Assembly (NCBI GenBank): GCA_007127275.1
Contig: SKZP01000566.1
Coordinates: 1 to 6,013, forward strand
Reading direction: 5' to 3'
DNA: 6,013 nucleotides
Source: Planctomycetota bacterium
GTDB taxonomy: Bacteria; Planctomycetota; UBA8742; SKZP01
Numbering within the stretch: position 1 is the stretch's first letter; each line of letters opens with the position of its first letter. This document shows, piece after piece, positions 5,056 through 6,013 of the stretch. Under the pieces are notes generated by a model, which made no database searches, had not been told where the DNA came from, and saw only the letters and a program-made list of their open reading frames with translations. A program made the position numbers and the translations under genes.

Positions 5056-6013
5056 TCACTGGCGTTGCGCGTCGAGATCCCGTTCGGTTCGGCCACGCCT
5101 GAGCAGCGTCAGCAGGGTTAGCGCGAGGAGCAGGCAGAGAGCGGTGCCGCCCAGTTCGGTACGCGCGGTGGCTTGCGTGGCGAGGGCGCCGCAGGAGGAG
5201 GAGTTGCTGCCGCTCAGGCGTACCGTTTCCCCGGCACCGAGCGGTACGCCTTCGAAGTTGATTTGGGGCTGGGAGCGGCCGGAGACGAAATCTACCGCGA
5301 CATTCTCGCTGCCGACGGTCACCGTTGCGGTGGCGAGCCCCTCGAAGGGGCCGCCGCGTACCTCGATGACGTGCGTCCCCGGCCGCTCGGTGCGCACCGC
5401 CCAGCCGCCGGCGCGCATGGTCGTCACCTCGGCTCGGGTGGCACCGCGGACGCTGACCGTCACGTCGCCGAGACCCTCGTTGAAGTCGTACCGGTTGTTT
5501 TCGTTGCGGTCGTCGTAGACCACGCCGGTGAGGAAGGGCCGGTTGTCGCTGCGCTTGCCGGTGTGATAGGCGAAGTAGTGCCCGTATCTCGAGGAGCTGC
5601 GATAGGCGTAGCCGACACCGATTTCGCGTTGATCGAGCCAGAACGACTCGAGCCCGAGCAGATGAATGCGGTGGCCGGGCGGGTCGAAGCCGATGTCCTC
5701 GATCAATGCGCGAAGCGCGGTTTGAAAAGAGCGAAAGCCGGCGGCAATCGACTCGAGTTGGTTGGTGTCGTTGGGCAGGGCCGGATCAAGCGGATAGCCG
5801 TGGTCGCGCACAACGCGGTTGGGCCAGTCGCCGGTGACTTCGCTTCGGTGCTCGAAATAGTTGTGCTCGGCCATCTCCGTGGCGCGGAAGCGAGCCGACT
5901 CCACGAGATTCGGATTGACCGCCAAGGGCGGCCGCGGTGCCACGTCGTCGAGCAGGTCGCCGAGGGCGACCGAGCGCGCATAGGCGGGAGGATCGGCGCG
6001 GGCGACATTGAGG
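5056..6013 (-). CDS. CAP/SCP-domain exported protein with C-terminal membrane tail (N-terminus beyond window)
   Basis: The reading frame is open to the window edge, so 318 residues are visible and the true start lies beyond 6013; the GTG at 5943 falls inside the domain and is not the start. Residues (counted from the window edge) 1-150 form a CAP domain of the SCP/PR-1 superfamily: LNVARADPPAYARSV (1-15), RPPLAVNPNLVESARF (27-42), HNYFEH (50-55), LESIAAGF (86-93), PGHRIHLL (112-119), EIGVGYAY (130-137) and GHYFAYHTG (144-152). H55, E87, E130 and H145 can supply the family's His/Glu cavity. A domain beginning GVVYDDRNENNRYDFNEGLG (163-182) resembles the SdrD/Cna-B-like segments with a calcium-type Asp/Asn loop, followed by beta-rich sequence to about 265. 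The C-terminus has SSSCG (271-275), a hydrophobic stretch (about 289-304) and RRGR (305-308), like a surface-sorting tail. The N-terminal signal peptide would be outside the window. Bacterial CAP proteins are extracellular; their activity is mostly unknown. It is convergent with the LemA-type gene, so probably a separate unit. Confidence 0.9.
   Translation of the reverse strand, partial: LNVARADPPAYARSVALGDLLDDVAPRPPLAVNPNLVESARFRATEMAEHNYFEHRSEVTGDWPNRVVRDHGYPLDPALPNDTNQLESIAAGFRSFQTALRALIEDIGFDPPGHRIHLLGLESFWLDQREIGVGYAYRSSSRYGHYFAYHTGKRSDNRPFLTGVVYDDRNENNRYDFNEGLGDVTVSVRGATRAEVTTMRAGGWAVRTERPGTHVIEVRGGPFEGLATATVTVGSENVAVDFVSGRSQPQINFEGVPLGAGETVRLSGSNSSSCGALATQATARTELGGTALCLLLALTLLTLLRRGRTERDLDAQRQ

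Overview
This is a GC-rich bacterial window whose coding third positions are mostly G or C. It holds five protein genes and no RNA gene, CRISPR array or mobile element that I can support. The gene set (a FloA-type flotillin, a GIDE/BAM-LemA membrane protein, and a CAP-domain surface protein with a cysteine/hydrophobic/arginine C-terminal tail) suggests a diderm such as a planctomycete, a myxobacterium or an uncultured deltaproteobacterium-like lineage. The sequence alone does not decide which.

Layout. Positions 1-206 are a leader with a small inverted repeat at the very edge and a weak promoter-like pair; no upstream gene can be called there. At 207-941 (+) lies a soluble protein with HEAT repeats followed by a YbjN/type III chaperone-like domain. 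At 1061-2131 (+) is a full-length FloA flotillin-like scaffold. A 253-base gap follows, carrying a hairpin directly abutting a 14-base perfect palindrome. At 2385-2963 (+) is an unrecognised small protein with one N-terminal membrane segment and a long, highly charged helical tail. After a 196-base gap, 3160-4971 (+) encodes a four-membrane-segment protein that joins a GIDE/BAM domain (the membrane-side domain of the mitochondrial MUL1/MAPL ligase, without the RING) to a complete LemA domain. The last gene runs the other way (5056 to beyond 6013, minus strand): a CAP/SCP-domain exported protein, converging on the LemA gene with an 84-base gap.

How they may work together. The four plus-strand genes share orientation, but their gaps (119, 253 and 196 bases) are long for one tight operon. 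Three consecutive products are membrane-anchored: FloA, the charged-tail protein and the GIDE-LemA protein. FloA and the charged-tail protein also have similar N-terminal membrane segments, including an identical in-frame 12-base stretch. I infer a possible flotillin-centred membrane module in which the charged-tail protein replaces the usual NfeD partner and the GIDE-LemA protein is a further component. This is a hypothesis from position and domain content, not a demonstrated system. The CAP protein is probably an independent transcription unit.
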